The notes below the pieces were generated by a model, which saw only the letters and a list, made by a program, of their open reading frames with translations, had not been told where the DNA came from and made no database searches. DNA of 60,706 nt from Planctomycetota bacterium (GTDB lineage: Bacteria; Planctomycetota; Planctomycetia; Gemmatales; Gemmataceae): assembly GCA_003671255.1 (NCBI GenBank), contig QWPF01000007.1, positions 1 to 60,706 of the forward strand, written 5' to 3'. Position 1 is the first letter of the stretch. Each line of letters starts with the position of its first letter. Below, piece by piece: positions 43,435-53,010 of the stretch. A program made the translations under genes and the position numbers.

Positions 43435-43920
43435 ATGACGATTAATGTCCGAAAGGCGAATCAAAAAGATGCAGTTTCCATTGTTAAAATGAACAAAGCT
43501 TTGGCGTTGGAAACAGAATCCATCACTCTTGATGACCAAGTTATTTCCTTGGGCGTTGCCCATTGCCTCAAAGATTCCGCAAAAGGTTCTTACTTTCTTG
43601 CGGAATACGAAGGCGTAGTCATTGGGCAATTGATGTTTACTTTTGAATGGAGCGATTGGCGTAATGGTTGGATATGGTGGCTTCAAAGTGTATATGTAGA
43701 TCCTGACTTTCGTGGAAAAGGGGCTTTTAAATCTTTGTTCCATCATGTTGAGATGTTAGCTTTGGCTCAATTGGATGTTGTTGCAATAAGGCTTTATGTT
43801 GAAATGCATAACCTGCCCGCCAAGGAAGTTTATCAAAAAGTAGGGATGCAACATGCAGGGTATGAGGTTTTTCAGAAGAGTTGCAATCACCAACCCGATT
43901 CGAAAACAAATAATTCATGA
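43435..43920 (+). CDS. GNAT-family N-acetyltransferase
   Basis: A 161-residue acetyltransferase of the GCN5-related family. The acetyl-CoA site is VYVDPDFRGKGAFKSLFHHV, in which RGKGAF replaces the usual R/Q-x-x-G-x-G/A. WWLQSVYV precedes it as the splayed beta strand. The acceptor is unknown. AAAGGCAATT precedes the ATG. It overlaps the EamA transporter gene by 4 bases (ATGA), so the two are translationally coupled. Confidence 0.82.
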   Translation: MTINVRKANQKDAVSIVKMNKALALETESITLDDQVISLGVAHCLKDSAKGSYFLAEYEGVVIGQLMFTFEWSDWRNGWIWWLQSVYVDPDFRGKGAFKSLFHHVEMLALAQLDVVAIRLYVEMHNLPAKEVYQKVGMQHAGYEVFQKSCNHQPDSKTNNS

Positions 43921-44813
43921 CAAATAAGCAAATAGAACCAGAACCTTCGGCTGGATTGTCGAAGGCTAGAGCCTTGTTGATCATTGCGTCAATCCTTTGG
44001 AGCACCAGTGGATTTTTTACAAGATGGTTGCAAACCACTTTCGAAAATGGTGCTGGCCCTGAGATCCATCCTTTGCAAATGGCATTCTTTCGCGTTTTAT
44101 TTGCATCCCTAGGCATCAGCCTTTTTGTTCGCTTAAAAGATGTTAAATTTGCAAAAGGTATGGTTTTTACATCCATTTCATTTGCAATCATGAATGCCTT
44201 GTTTGTTACCGCTCTTGCCATGGGGTCTGCTGCAAACGCAATTTTACTTCAATATACATCGCTTATTTGGTGTGTTCTTTTTTCGGTTTTTCTGCTGAAA
44301 GAAAAACCAGACCTAAGAGCCATCCAAGCTGTTTTCCCAGCATTGATTGGCATCATCATAATTGTAATAGGCGGTTGGCATGCAGGGGAGGGCGTGGTGA
44401 TTTTGATCGCACTTGGTAGCGGCCTTACTTACGCATTCGTTCTTACTGGTATCCGCTCTCTGCATGATGTTTCGCCTGCCTGGATCACTTTTTGTAATCT
44501 CCTTGTTGCTGCTTTGGTTTTGCTTCCATTTGTAATGGCGATGCCATTACCCACTACGAATCAACTGTTGATTCTTTTGATGTTCGGAGTCTTTCAGTTG
44601 GGGTTGCCTTATCTGATGACTGCCAAAAGTTTGAAAATTATAAGCCCGCAAGAAGCAGGAATTCTGACTTTGTTGGAACCCGTGCTAAGCCCCGTTTGGG
44701 CCTATTTGATTGCACCGGAGAAAGATGCGCCCTCCATAAGCACTTGGATGGGCGGTGGATTATTGATTGCAGCTTTATTCTGGCGTTACTATCCCGTTAA
44801 AAATAAAAGATAA
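43917..44813 (+). CDS. EamA/DMT-family transporter
   Basis: A 298-residue inner-membrane protein with about ten hydrophobic segments, in the two-EamA-repeat arrangement. ILWSTSGFFTRW near the start, YTSLIWCVLFSVFLLKEKPD closing repeat one, and LLEPVLSPVWAYLIAPEKDAP closing repeat two are characteristic of this drug/metabolite transporter superfamily, often exporters of amino acids or metabolites. Coupled to the GNAT gene by ATGA overlap. Substrate not determinable. Confidence 0.87.
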   Translation: MTNKQIEPEPSAGLSKARALLIIASILWSTSGFFTRWLQTTFENGAGPEIHPLQMAFFRVLFASLGISLFVRLKDVKFAKGMVFTSISFAIMNALFVTALAMGSAANAILLQYTSLIWCVLFSVFLLKEKPDLRAIQAVFPALIGIIIIVIGGWHAGEGVVILIALGSGLTYAFVLTGIRSLHDVSPAWITFCNLLVAALVLLPFVMAMPLPTTNQLLILLMFGVFQLGLPYLMTAKSLKIISPQEAGILTLLEPVLSPVWAYLIAPEKDAPSISTWMGGGLLIAALFWRYYPVKNKR

Positions 44814-44909
44814 AGGTTTCCTCTTCTTTGACCCTTTTTCTTTTTCAACTCTTAGAAGATCATGTAGACTAATTTCTGAGTTACTTTTTTCTCTTAAGAG
44901 GGTCATCTA

Positions 44910-45533
44910 ATGAATAGGTTCACCGTATTCCGTTTGTTTTTCACAGTTTTAATTTCTACAGTTCTTTTGCACAACTCCTTAATAGGCGCTGATACAAAGG
45001 ATGAAAAATGGGTTTCTCTTTTTAATGGTAAGGATTTAACTGGTTGGAAAACCCACCCAGATGATAAAGCTAAATGGGAAGTGGTGGACGGTATGATTGT
45101 AGGCACCGGAAAAGCCGGGCATCTCTTTAGCGAAAGAGCAAACTACAAGAACTTCAAGTATAAATTAGAAGTTTCCATCAGCGATAAAGGTAATAGCGGA
45201 CAGTATTTCCGAACTAAATTTGGCAAAGCATTCCCTAAAGGAATGGAAGCGCAAATCAATAGTTCCGGTGGCGACAAAGTTCGTACAGGAAGCCTTTACA
45301 ATGTTAAAGATTGTCTTGTTTATGAACAACTTGTAAAACCTGATACATTCTTTACCCAAGAAGTCTTGGCAGATGGTGATCATGTTGTAATCAAGGTGAA
45401 TGGTAAAATTACTGTCGATACCAAGTTGACTGGTGATAATGCAAAATTAATCGAAGGGCACTTTGCTATTCAGCAGCATGACCCAGGCTCGACTGTGAAA
45501 ATCAAAAAGATTGAAGTAATTGAACTGCCTTAA
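44910..45533 (+). CDS. Secreted DUF1080 (3-keto-disaccharide hydrolase) protein
   Basis: A 207-residue exported protein with a signal peptide (about residues 1-26) and one DUF1080 domain: WVSLFNGKDLTGWKTHPDD, WEVVDGMIVG, NYKNFKYKLEVSISDKGNSGQYFRT, and GHFAIQQHDPGSTVKIKKIEV. The fold is a concanavalin-type jelly roll. These proteins are greatly expanded in planctomycetes and Verrucomicrobia and are named for 3-keto-disaccharide hydrolase activity, though the activity of any one member must be tested. GAGGGTCATCTA precedes the ATG. A terminator hairpin follows. Confidence 0.9.
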   Translation: MNRFTVFRLFFTVLISTVLLHNSLIGADTKDEKWVSLFNGKDLTGWKTHPDDKAKWEVVDGMIVGTGKAGHLFSERANYKNFKYKLEVSISDKGNSGQYFRTKFGKAFPKGMEAQINSSGGDKVRTGSLYNVKDCLVYEQLVKPDTFFTQEVLADGDHVVIKVNGKITVDTKLTGDNAKLIEGHFAIQQHDPGSTVKIKKIEVIELP

Positions 45534-45558
45534 TCGAATCGTATTAAAGTTAAAATAG

Positions 45559-45593
45559 ATCCTTCGATTGCTAATGCAGTCGGGGGATTTTTT
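45559..45593 (+). terminator. Hairpin terminator after the DUF1080 gene
   Basis: ATCCTTCGATTG (45559-45570) pairs with CAGTCGGGGGAT (45577-45588) including G-T pairs, followed by six T (45588-45593). It separates the DUF1080 gene from the convergent giant envelope gene. Confidence 0.7.
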
Positions 45594-48500
45594 AATTAGA
45601 GCCGCTGTTCAACCACCGACCCTCATCAATTTTGAATTGGCCGGAAATTCGATTGTAAGTGATTTTTTTGCCTTTGATTTCTTCAGGAGGAACACCCACC
45701 CGTGTCTTTTTGTACAAGGTAGCAAGGCCTGTTTCTCCACCATAAAAAATTACCAATTCTTTGGCCTCTTCGTATGAAACCTGTTCGGCTCTGCCCCAAA
45801 ACTCTTGCGCTTGCACAATGACTCTACCCTTTGCAACCATTTCTTGCTGGGCTTTGTTTTTGCCTTGTTTGCTTAATACATCTAATCTATCGCAACGCAG
45901 ATACATTCCTCCCTTGGGAAGATGATCCATCACGGATTCCAAATCAATTTCAATGTTTGGGTTCTCTGAGGGGAAATTTAAAACCCGTACATTTTCTAGA
46001 AAAGTAGCAGTGTTTCTTTTACTGTTTCCATACATGCTGCGTAAAAAACTAACTTGAGTGAGTTTCATCTCATCTTCTGTTGTTTTGCTATTGGTTTTAA
46101 CTTCAGCGGGATTTTGTTTTTCTTGACCGATGGGGGTTAAAGAAAGATCTCCACCGCTACGCTGCATGATTCGAACTTCACCGGGTCCGGAAGCGCGCAC
46201 TTCATTACCATCGGTTCCTTCTTTCCCATCAAAATCATCTTTGTCAAGTTTGTTCATTGAAAGTGTGATTGCTTGAATTCGGTGATATTTGATGATTTTA
46301 TCTTCTTCGCGAATGATTTCTTCAACCCTGACGCTTCTGTCGCATACCAGATTTTGAACTCGTGCTGGTTGCTCTGATTTGTTTCCACCTTTTAAGTAAA
46401 CCGCTCTATCAAAAAAGACTTGAAGCGACTGGCAAGCCAATCGTGAGTTTTCTTGTTCTGCTTGAATGCCACCATGGAACTCAGCAAATTTCCCGTTGAA
46501 GAACATCGATTTATTCCAATGCACTTCCATGGGGACCGCTTTGTTAAGTTTGGTTCCTTGGAAGTTGGTTGTACTTTCCATTTGCATCGCACCAACGCCA
46601 TTGACCCAAGCTTTGTTGGTTGCTTGATCGATGTTAACTTCAGGGCCGACAATTAACATTCGATCCATGCGAAGTTGTGCCAAGTCGCCAGTAACGACAA
46701 GAAAATTACCATCAGGGTGAGCAGTCATCTGCAAGGTGTCGCCTTTGATATCGACGCCTTTTTCACCTGGTTTTTCAGAATCCTGCTTAACGGTGACAGA
46801 GCCCTCGGTCCAAAACCTTTCAAGTTTGTTTTTGTTTTCAATTTGATCGACCCAAGCCTCGATAGACCTAGCAGACAAATGAATGGGCCGTGGGGCAGTG
46901 GAAGGTTTTTTGTTGTTATTGTTTATGCCATCAATTTTCACTTCCATATTGGGAATGACAGAAATTGGTGGAGCAGGCTGAGTCGTATTATTTTGTGAAG
47001 CAACAGTAGGTTTTGGTTGATTAGGTGCAGGGTTGTTGCTAACAGTTAATGCATTCTTTACGGATACTTCTTTGAACCAAGCTGAAAGCCGGCCACTATC
47101 TCGAATGATCAGGTCTTTTGAGTCCGCAGAAACATTACCAATTGCTTCAACCCGGTGCAGTTTTTTTCCTGATCCGGAAGGAATAACGGTGGACTGAAGA
47201 GGTTTCTCCTTGTTTATAGCAGCAGTATTGGTGATTGTTTTTGCAGGTTCTGCAGCTTTTAGCCAAACTTTCAAAGTGTCAGCATGTAAATTTTGGTCAT
47301 GCAAGGGGTCATCAAATCGAGCATCGCCGGTGAGGATAAGCAAATCGAAAATTCCTTCCCTGGTAGAAACGAGTTGATCTTTCCAGGTGGCTCGAACAGG
47401 TTTGCCTTTTTTGTCTTTGTCTTTTTCCGTGATATCGATCCAGCCCGGCCCTTTGGCCGTAGCTTTTTGGAATGATTTTGCAGCAGGGTTTTTAGGGTCA
47501 GCTTTTTCGTTTTGAATTGTCATATCCACTGCATGAAGAATATTTCCATCTTTGACCGCCCACATTTCCGGTGAACCTTTCAAGGTTGCGGTCGATGTTT
47601 TTGCATCATAAAAGAAGCTGTTGCCATGTGCTTCAAGTTTTTCTTCTTCAGAGATTAAAACAACTTCTTTTCCCGTAGCGAGGGCGTTTTCAATATCAAT
47701 GCCAGAGCTAAGGCTTTTTTCTTCGTTTTGAACGCCCGATGAAGGGCCTACATTATCTTTTCGTTTTAGATTGATTTCGAGCTTTTCACAAACTAGCTGA
47801 TCGATTTGCCCTTTTCCTTCGTGGTGCCTTGTAACAATGACATCTCGTTTTGGAGTGCCCGGAGAAATGCAAGCGTCAAAAGTTGCAATATCTCGCCCTT
47901 TTTGAATGAGGTAGTCAAAAGTTCCAAGGGTTTTGATGCCAATATGTGCTTTCTCTTTTGGAAGTCCTTTGGCTGCTTCTTTTTTTCCTTTTTCAGGTGT
48001 TGCGCCTAAAAAGCTCGAATCATTGTCTACATAAAGATGCATATCCACATTAGAAAGCAGTTTGATTCTTTTAACCCCAAGAATATTATCGCTCTTTGTT
48101 TTCTTGGATTGATTCGTTGTAGGAAGAAGGGAGGCTTCTGTTAAAAGTTCCATTTCCATGCCTAGGCCATGGATTTCAGTTGGCCTAGGTTTGCTATGGT
48201 TGTCGGTAAGATGGATCGTATCGGAAGTCCATATAAGTTGTTTGCTTTCCTGATAAAACAAAGGGCCATTGGGAATATAAATGAAAAGGTCATCATCTCG
48301 CGATGGAGTTTTGTGGTTGTTGATTATTTCGATTTTCCCGGAGATTTCTCCACCAATGATTTTCCTGCTTCCAATGTCGGTAAGATTAACGATGGGGCGG
48401 TCAAATTTCAGGTAAGCGACATCGCCTCGGATGGTGTTGATTTCTATAGGCTTGTTTTCATTCTTATCTTTATTGAAAACCACGACACTCAAAGGCAGTA

Positions 48501-48813
48501 ATCGTACTCTGCCATCTGGTTCGATCTGGAAACTATCTGCTGCAAAAAGCATACTGCGAGAATTGAGTTCGATTTTGATTTTTCGTTGAACTTCAGGGCA
48601 ATCGAGCCCGAATGCTTGTTGTAATTTTGTAACAACTCTGCTGGTTGGTCTTACGGGAAGTGGCGGAAGATCTTCCTTGGCCCGTGCACTAAAAGCAAGG
48701 GGTAGCGGGGGAATACCATCGATTGCTCCCAAAAACCAGGCGTAAACAAAGTACAACGCCATGAATAGGGAGAACCCGAATCCAAGGATTAAGATTCGCT
48801 TCGGAGTCCACAC
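45592..48813 (-). CDS. Giant membrane-anchored LptC/LptA(OstA)-like protein
   Basis: A 1073-residue protein with one N-terminal membrane helix (about 7-29) and a wholly periplasmic body. Residues 80-225 resemble LptC: a strand-rich segment with a final GLGMEMEL, as in the tail of LptC proteins. The rest holds several LptA/OstA-like beta-jellyroll segments with the family rhythm of AxGxxxxYDxxTxxxxLxGxxxxxxDG: about 393-435 (LEAHGNSFFYDAKTSTATLKG), 480-520, a central copy, and a final one (MVAKGRVIVQAQEFWGRAEQVSY). Long Lys/Glu/Pro linkers separate them. In known bacteria these proteins carry LPS across the periplasm. It lies 39 bases after kdsC; GTG start with AAGGAG upstream. Confidence 0.6.
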   Translation of the reverse strand: MWTPKRILILGFGFSLFMALYFVYAWFLGAIDGIPPLPLAFSARAKEDLPPLPVRPTSRVVTKLQQAFGLDCPEVQRKIKIELNSRSMLFAADSFQIEPDGRVRLLPLSVVVFNKDKNENKPIEINTIRGDVAYLKFDRPIVNLTDIGSRKIIGGEISGKIEIINNHKTPSRDDDLFIYIPNGPLFYQESKQLIWTSDTIHLTDNHSKPRPTEIHGLGMEMELLTEASLLPTTNQSKKTKSDNILGVKRIKLLSNVDMHLYVDNDSSFLGATPEKGKKEAAKGLPKEKAHIGIKTLGTFDYLIQKGRDIATFDACISPGTPKRDVIVTRHHEGKGQIDQLVCEKLEINLKRKDNVGPSSGVQNEEKSLSSGIDIENALATGKEVVLISEEEKLEAHGNSFFYDAKTSTATLKGSPEMWAVKDGNILHAVDMTIQNEKADPKNPAAKSFQKATAKGPGWIDITEKDKDKKGKPVRATWKDQLVSTREGIFDLLILTGDARFDDPLHDQNLHADTLKVWLKAAEPAKTITNTAAINKEKPLQSTVIPSGSGKKLHRVEAIGNVSADSKDLIIRDSGRLSAWFKEVSVKNALTVSNNPAPNQPKPTVASQNNTTQPAPPISVIPNMEVKIDGINNNNKKPSTAPRPIHLSARSIEAWVDQIENKNKLERFWTEGSVTVKQDSEKPGEKGVDIKGDTLQMTAHPDGNFLVVTGDLAQLRMDRMLIVGPEVNIDQATNKAWVNGVGAMQMESTTNFQGTKLNKAVPMEVHWNKSMFFNGKFAEFHGGIQAEQENSRLACQSLQVFFDRAVYLKGGNKSEQPARVQNLVCDRSVRVEEIIREEDKIIKYHRIQAITLSMNKLDKDDFDGKEGTDGNEVRASGPGEVRIMQRSGGDLSLTPIGQEKQNPAEVKTNSKTTEDEMKLTQVSFLRSMYGNSKRNTATFLENVRVLNFPSENPNIEIDLESVMDHLPKGGMYLRCDRLDVLSKQGKNKAQQEMVAKGRVIVQAQEFWGRAEQVSYEEAKELVIFYGGETGLATLYKKTRVGVPPEEIKGKKITYNRISGQFKIDEGRWLNSGSN

Positions 48814-48851
48814 TTTAGAACCACTCCTTCATTATGCTGCGTCCCGATTAA

Positions 48852-49391
48852 TTAATTTAAGTGAGAAGTACATAGGTGATCCCACTTGCCTTGAACTTTG
48901 AGAATAACTTCTACAAGATCGCGTAACGCAGATTTTCCACCAGGATTACTGCTGACAAATTGCGCACATTTTCGCACTTCAAAACATGCATCGTTTGGCG
49001 CCGCTGCCAAACCGCAGGATTTCATTACCGAAATATCAGCAAGATCATCACCAATGTAGGCGATTTCATTGGCCATTATGCCGGTTGCTGAAATAATTTC
49101 TTCAAGGGCTTTAGCCTTGTTGCCTACCCCTTGAAAAACCAAGTTGATATCAAGTTCTTTGGCTCTGTGTTCGACAACAACCGAACTACGCCCCGTGATA
49201 ATCGCAGTTGTAATTCCAGACTTGTTGAGCGTTTTTAGCACCGACCCATCGCGTACATGGAAAACTTTCCATTCCTTGCCCGTGCCATCGTGGATGATCC
49301 CGCCCTGGGTTAGCACACCATCAACATCCATTGCAATAAGTTTTATTGCCTTGCATCGTTCTGAAAGTGTAAGTGTTTTGGTTGCAGTCAT
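48852..49391 (-). CDS. kdsC: Kdo 8-phosphate phosphatase KdsC
   Basis: A 179-residue HAD-family phosphatase lacking a cap domain, the KdsC type that dephosphorylates Kdo-8-phosphate. Motif I is AMDVDGVLTQG (catalytic Asp22 and Asp24), motif II ITGRSS, the lysine in GVGNKAKAL, motif IV YIGDDLADISVM. FHVRDGSVLKTL is typical of the subfamily. It starts 8 bases after the kdsD stop, so the two are co-translated, and is followed by the giant LptC/LptA-like gene. Confidence 0.93.
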   Translation of the reverse strand: MTATKTLTLSERCKAIKLIAMDVDGVLTQGGIIHDGTGKEWKVFHVRDGSVLKTLNKSGITTAIITGRSSVVVEHRAKELDINLVFQGVGNKAKALEEIISATGIMANEIAYIGDDLADISVMKSCGLAAAPNDACFEVRKCAQFVSSNPGGKSALRDLVEVILKVQGKWDHLCTSHLN

Positions 49392-49399
49392 TTTCTTTA

Positions 49400-50446
49400 T
49401 TACGCCACCTTGGAAGAAGGGAGAACCATGGCAGGCGCAAGGCTGATCAGGTCGGTTATGTCAAGTAATCCCCTCGGGGTATTAGTCGCATCAACAACAG
49501 GGATTTCACTGAGTTTTTTTTGTTTCATGAGTTCGATTGCATCAACAACCTTTGAACCTAAAAGTATTGTCTTAGGGTTTTTAGTCATCACTTCAGAAAT
49601 TGGTTTGTCTAGTGCGTTGTCGTTACGGGTTTCAATCAAACGGGCCAGATCGCTGTCGGTGAATATACCGCAGAGTTTCTCATCTGAATCGATCAGGATG
49701 ACCGCCCCTGTTCTTCGTCCAGGTTGGCTGGCTTTGGAAAATACTGCCCGTACCGTATCTTGAGCAGATGCCAAGCGAAGTTCATGCCCATGACGCATGA
49801 CGGTTTCAACGCGCATGAGTTTTTTTCCTAGACTGCCCGCAGGATGAAACTTTGCAAAGTCTTCCTGACAAAATTGATTCGCCTTGATCAGACAAAAAGC
49901 CATTGCGTCACCCAAGGCTATCATGGAAGTGCTGCTTGCACTGGGTGCCAACCCTAATGGGCAAACTTCATCCAAGGGGCCATAAGCAATGGTAATGTCC
50001 GCTTTTTTCCCGAGTGTGCTGTATTTGTTTCCGGTCAGGCCGATGATCTTTTTGCAATGCTCTTGCAACGGCCCAAGTAACCTTAGTATTTCTTCGCTTT
50101 CTCCGCTGTGCGATAAAACAATTGCAATATCTTCGGGGTGAAGCATCCCGAGATCGCCATGCACTGCCCTTACTGCATCCAAGAAATAGCTTCGAGTTCC
50201 AGTAGAATTAAATGTGCCAACCATTTTAAGGCCGACATCAGCACTTTTACCAGTGCCCGTAATTGCGATTCTGCCCACTTTGAGGGTAGTCATTTCCCAA
50301 ATAGCTTGAAGAGCGGCTAAGAAATTTTCATCGAGCCTTTGTGCAACGAGATTTAAAGCTGCAGCTTCTTCGTGTAGAACTTCCCGAGCAAAATCAATTG
50401 CTTGAGAATTAATGAAATCAATACCTTGCGAGCCAGACTTTTTCAT
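49400..50446 (-). CDS. kdsD: Arabinose 5-phosphate isomerase KdsD
   Basis: A 348-residue enzyme with a SIS domain (GRIAITGTGKSADVGLKMVGTF, LSHSGESEEI, GLAPSASSTSMIALGDA) followed by a pair of CBS domains (VMRHGHELRLA, VMTKNPKTI). It converts ribulose 5-phosphate to arabinose 5-phosphate, the Kdo precursor. ATG 50446 is preceded by AAGGAAGG; the frame extends 9 codons upstream. First gene of the kdsD-kdsC-giant protein series. Confidence 0.94.
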   Translation of the reverse strand: MKKSGSQGIDFINSQAIDFAREVLHEEAAALNLVAQRLDENFLAALQAIWEMTTLKVGRIAITGTGKSADVGLKMVGTFNSTGTRSYFLDAVRAVHGDLGMLHPEDIAIVLSHSGESEEILRLLGPLQEHCKKIIGLTGNKYSTLGKKADITIAYGPLDEVCPLGLAPSASSTSMIALGDAMAFCLIKANQFCQEDFAKFHPAGSLGKKLMRVETVMRHGHELRLASAQDTVRAVFSKASQPGRRTGAVILIDSDEKLCGIFTDSDLARLIETRNDNALDKPISEVMTKNPKTILLGSKVVDAIELMKQKKLSEIPVVDATNTPRGLLDITDLISLAPAMVLPSSKVA

Positions 50447-50719
50447 GCGCCTTCCTTGGCCTAAGTCAAACACTATGTAGATCTATTCTGCCTAAGTACC
50501 TTCCTATGCACTATTAGCATCAAGTTTTACAAGATCTCTTTATCTGAGTTATTCGTCAAGATCGACCGAAGAACTATGGCCTATTTTAAACAATTTAACT
50601 ATGTTTGAATGGGTGGTTTAGAGGGTTTTAGAAATCGAGTGCAATCAGCTTTGATTTGTGAAGATAATAAGAGTAAACTCAGTTTGTTGAGTAAAACTTA
50701 CCTGAATGGGGATTATACA

Positions 50720-51232
50720 ATGTTTTTTATTCTACTTATTCTGCCAAGCTTATTGCTGAATGATAATAGTACATTGTTAAATAAAAAAGTACCACCTTAT
50801 ACGATGTTAGTCGCATCTGGGCCTGAAAGAGGCAAGCTTCATTGTTATGTATGTGAACAATCGGAAAAAGAGGGAGTGATTGTATTCACCAAGAAAATGT
50901 CCGATGGGTTGTCTAAAGTCGCAGGGGTGATTGAAAAGCAGTCAAAGGTTAGCCCGGATTTTAAAGGGTGGGTAACTTTAATAAGTGAAGATAGTACTCA
51001 GGATGCGCCTTTGTTGAAATGGGCTACCGAACATAATTTGGCGGGCACCCCCGTAGGTAGATTCGAATACAATCCCGGTCCGCCTGCATACCGGCTATCT
51101 ACGGATTCAGTAACAGAGGTGTTTGTTTTTAAGGCTGGAAAGGTGTTACACACACTGAAAGCCAAAGATGAAGCTGAAGTGGAAAAGTTGGCTGCTAAAT
51201 TAGGTGACATTCTTAAAAAGCCGAAAAACTAA
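50720..51232 (+). CDS. Exported protein with possible thioredoxin-like fold
   Basis: A 170-residue protein with a short N-terminal hydrophobic segment (signal or anchor). A CYVC motif follows (LHCYVCEQSEK), then KGWVTLISEDST, a Gly-Thr-Pro turn (LAGTPVG) like the cis-Pro loop of thioredoxins, and VFVFKAGKVLHTLKAKDEAEVEKL, a typical closing strand and helix. A redox or metallochaperone role is possible but the C-x-x-C position is unusual. ATG 50720 with GGGGATTATACA upstream; the frame extends to 50609 without support. Function uncertain. Confidence 0.6.
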   Translation: MFFILLILPSLLLNDNSTLLNKKVPPYTMLVASGPERGKLHCYVCEQSEKEGVIVFTKKMSDGLSKVAGVIEKQSKVSPDFKGWVTLISEDSTQDAPLLKWATEHNLAGTPVGRFEYNPGPPAYRLSTDSVTEVFVFKAGKVLHTLKAKDEAEVEKLAAKLGDILKKPKN

Positions 51233-51255
51233 ACTTGTTTCAGTGAAGTTAAAGT

Positions 51256-52899
51256 TTATCGCACTCTGGCTTGAAAACGGATGATGCCATATTCTTTTGG
51301 CATTAACTTTCCTGTAATCTCCCAGTGCAGAGTCAAGGAACCGGCCTCATTTTTTTGGATGGTAAAAACGGCATCGCGATCAGATACTGCAGAACTGGCA
51401 ACATATTCCAACCTAGTTGCAAGGCTGTCGGTAACTGCGATATCAGACATAGGTTTGCTGCCCAGATTGGTATAGCGAAGAGTAAAGGTGACAATTTCTC
51501 CAACCTTTGCGCTTGGTTTATCTGAAAGTTTTAAAAGAGAAAGAGGCTTATCGGTTTCGATTTCCTGGGCTTCATCTTCGGTGATAACAATTTCTCGTGT
51601 TTGGACATTTGCTTTGACAACCTCTGCACCGTTTTCAATTCGTGCAACCACACTAGTTCCTTCCACACCATCATTTGCTCTGAGTCCAAGAGAGGAGGAA
51701 AATCTTTTTACATTTTCAGTTTGTCGTTTAAAGGCAAGTTTTTGTTTATCTCGAGCGCTCATGGTTGATTCAGAACTAATTGATTCTCTAACTAAAAGAT
51801 CAAGAGTTTGTGCCCTTAATATTTCCAGACGATGGATTTCGCCTAAGCCCACGAGGTTTTCCGTACCCTTTAGCCTCTGGTCGCCCTTGAAGCTATTGAG
51901 ATGATTCATGGCCCGTGCCTGAAGGCTTGGAGTATTGGTGCGATACTGGCTATCGGTGATGGTAGCTTTGTGTTCATTAAAAGCTTGAACCGTATTGACA
52001 TTCGCCCAAACGGTTTCCTGCGCGAGGATTGCGAACCTCGGAGCAGAAAGGATAACACGGTTGGATCGTGCGATTCGTTTCTTACCACTGGTATCGGTGT
52101 ATTCAGCAATGGTGTCTTCGGGATTCACGCCCTGAAGAGTACCCTGTTTATCATATCCGGCCTTGGGTAATTGATCGCCACCGTCATATATCAGTTCCGC
52201 TTTTGAAAATCGAGGCCCCAGCTTTGGGTCAAAAAAAGCGAAAGATTCGAAAGGGATAATAGGTGCAAACCTAGGAGTGGGCAGATACTTTTCGCCCTCG
52301 AGTTGTACGGTTCCGGGAATCGAGTTCGCTTGTAATTCCTGTTCGCTGATTGTTTTTCCACCCATGCGAAAAATGACCATCACCCGGCCTCGATTTCTGG
52401 CATCTTGCACCAGATTCGAATCAGCAGGAACATACGATTCAATTGGGTTTTCAATTGTTGTGGTTACTGATTCAGCTTTTTCTGAATCTTCGAGGTAGAT
52501 CACTTTAGTTATCAAGTTGCCTTTGAGCGCGGATTCAATTTCAAGCTTGTTAATTCTTATAGGTGCGGGAAAGTTCATAGGATTTGCAACTTTAGGCATT
52601 TGTAAGCTGCCTCTTACTTCTAAAGTCGGGTAGAGCTCTGCTTCAAGATTTTCTGGAATATGATTCATTTTCACGCGATAAACATAACCCGGCCTCATGC
52701 CCACCATCTGTTTTTCTGATAGTGTAACTTGCCTGTTATTCCCGGGGTAGATCGTTGTTTTTATTCCTTCGGGCGCAATAAAATTCAACCATAGTACTGG
52801 TGACTGGCCTATGTTTGGCCCCATTACCATTTGCTGAGAGTAAGTGAACGGGCTTATCAGCAAGCCGCATATCAGAGAGATTGTGTATTTTTGAAGCAT
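51256..52899 (-). CDS. Secreted DUF11-type protein with a shared beta domain
   Basis: A 547-residue exported protein (signal peptide to about residue 21). Residues 35-185 form a beta-rich domain shared with the lipoprotein encoded next door: ELYPTLEV (88-95), GNLITKVIYLED (127-138) and QDARNRGRVMVIFRMG. A helical middle is followed by a DUF11/cell-surface repeat at about 455-547: VGEIVTFTLRYTNLGSKPMSDIAVTDSL, EITGKLMPKEYGIIRFQARVR. Such repeats occur in surface proteins, including chlamydial and planctomycete cysteine-rich coat proteins, although this protein has few cysteines. GAGGCTTTCCG precedes the ATG. It likely works with its neighbour in the envelope. Confidence 0.75.
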   Translation of the reverse strand: MLQKYTISLICGLLISPFTYSQQMVMGPNIGQSPVLWLNFIAPEGIKTTIYPGNNRQVTLSEKQMVGMRPGYVYRVKMNHIPENLEAELYPTLEVRGSLQMPKVANPMNFPAPIRINKLEIESALKGNLITKVIYLEDSEKAESVTTTIENPIESYVPADSNLVQDARNRGRVMVIFRMGGKTISEQELQANSIPGTVQLEGEKYLPTPRFAPIIPFESFAFFDPKLGPRFSKAELIYDGGDQLPKAGYDKQGTLQGVNPEDTIAEYTDTSGKKRIARSNRVILSAPRFAILAQETVWANVNTVQAFNEHKATITDSQYRTNTPSLQARAMNHLNSFKGDQRLKGTENLVGLGEIHRLEILRAQTLDLLVRESISSESTMSARDKQKLAFKRQTENVKRFSSSLGLRANDGVEGTSVVARIENGAEVVKANVQTREIVITEDEAQEIETDKPLSLLKLSDKPSAKVGEIVTFTLRYTNLGSKPMSDIAVTDSLATRLEYVASSAVSDRDAVFTIQKNEAGSLTLHWEITGKLMPKEYGIIRFQARVR

Positions 52900-53010
52900 C
52901 GGAAAGCCTCATGGAACTCTTGCCAAATCGTCTTACAACAAAACAAGATAATTAAAAGGCCGGCGCCCGAGGATTGTAGCCCCGACCGCCGGCGTTAGTT
53001 TCCCTCACCT

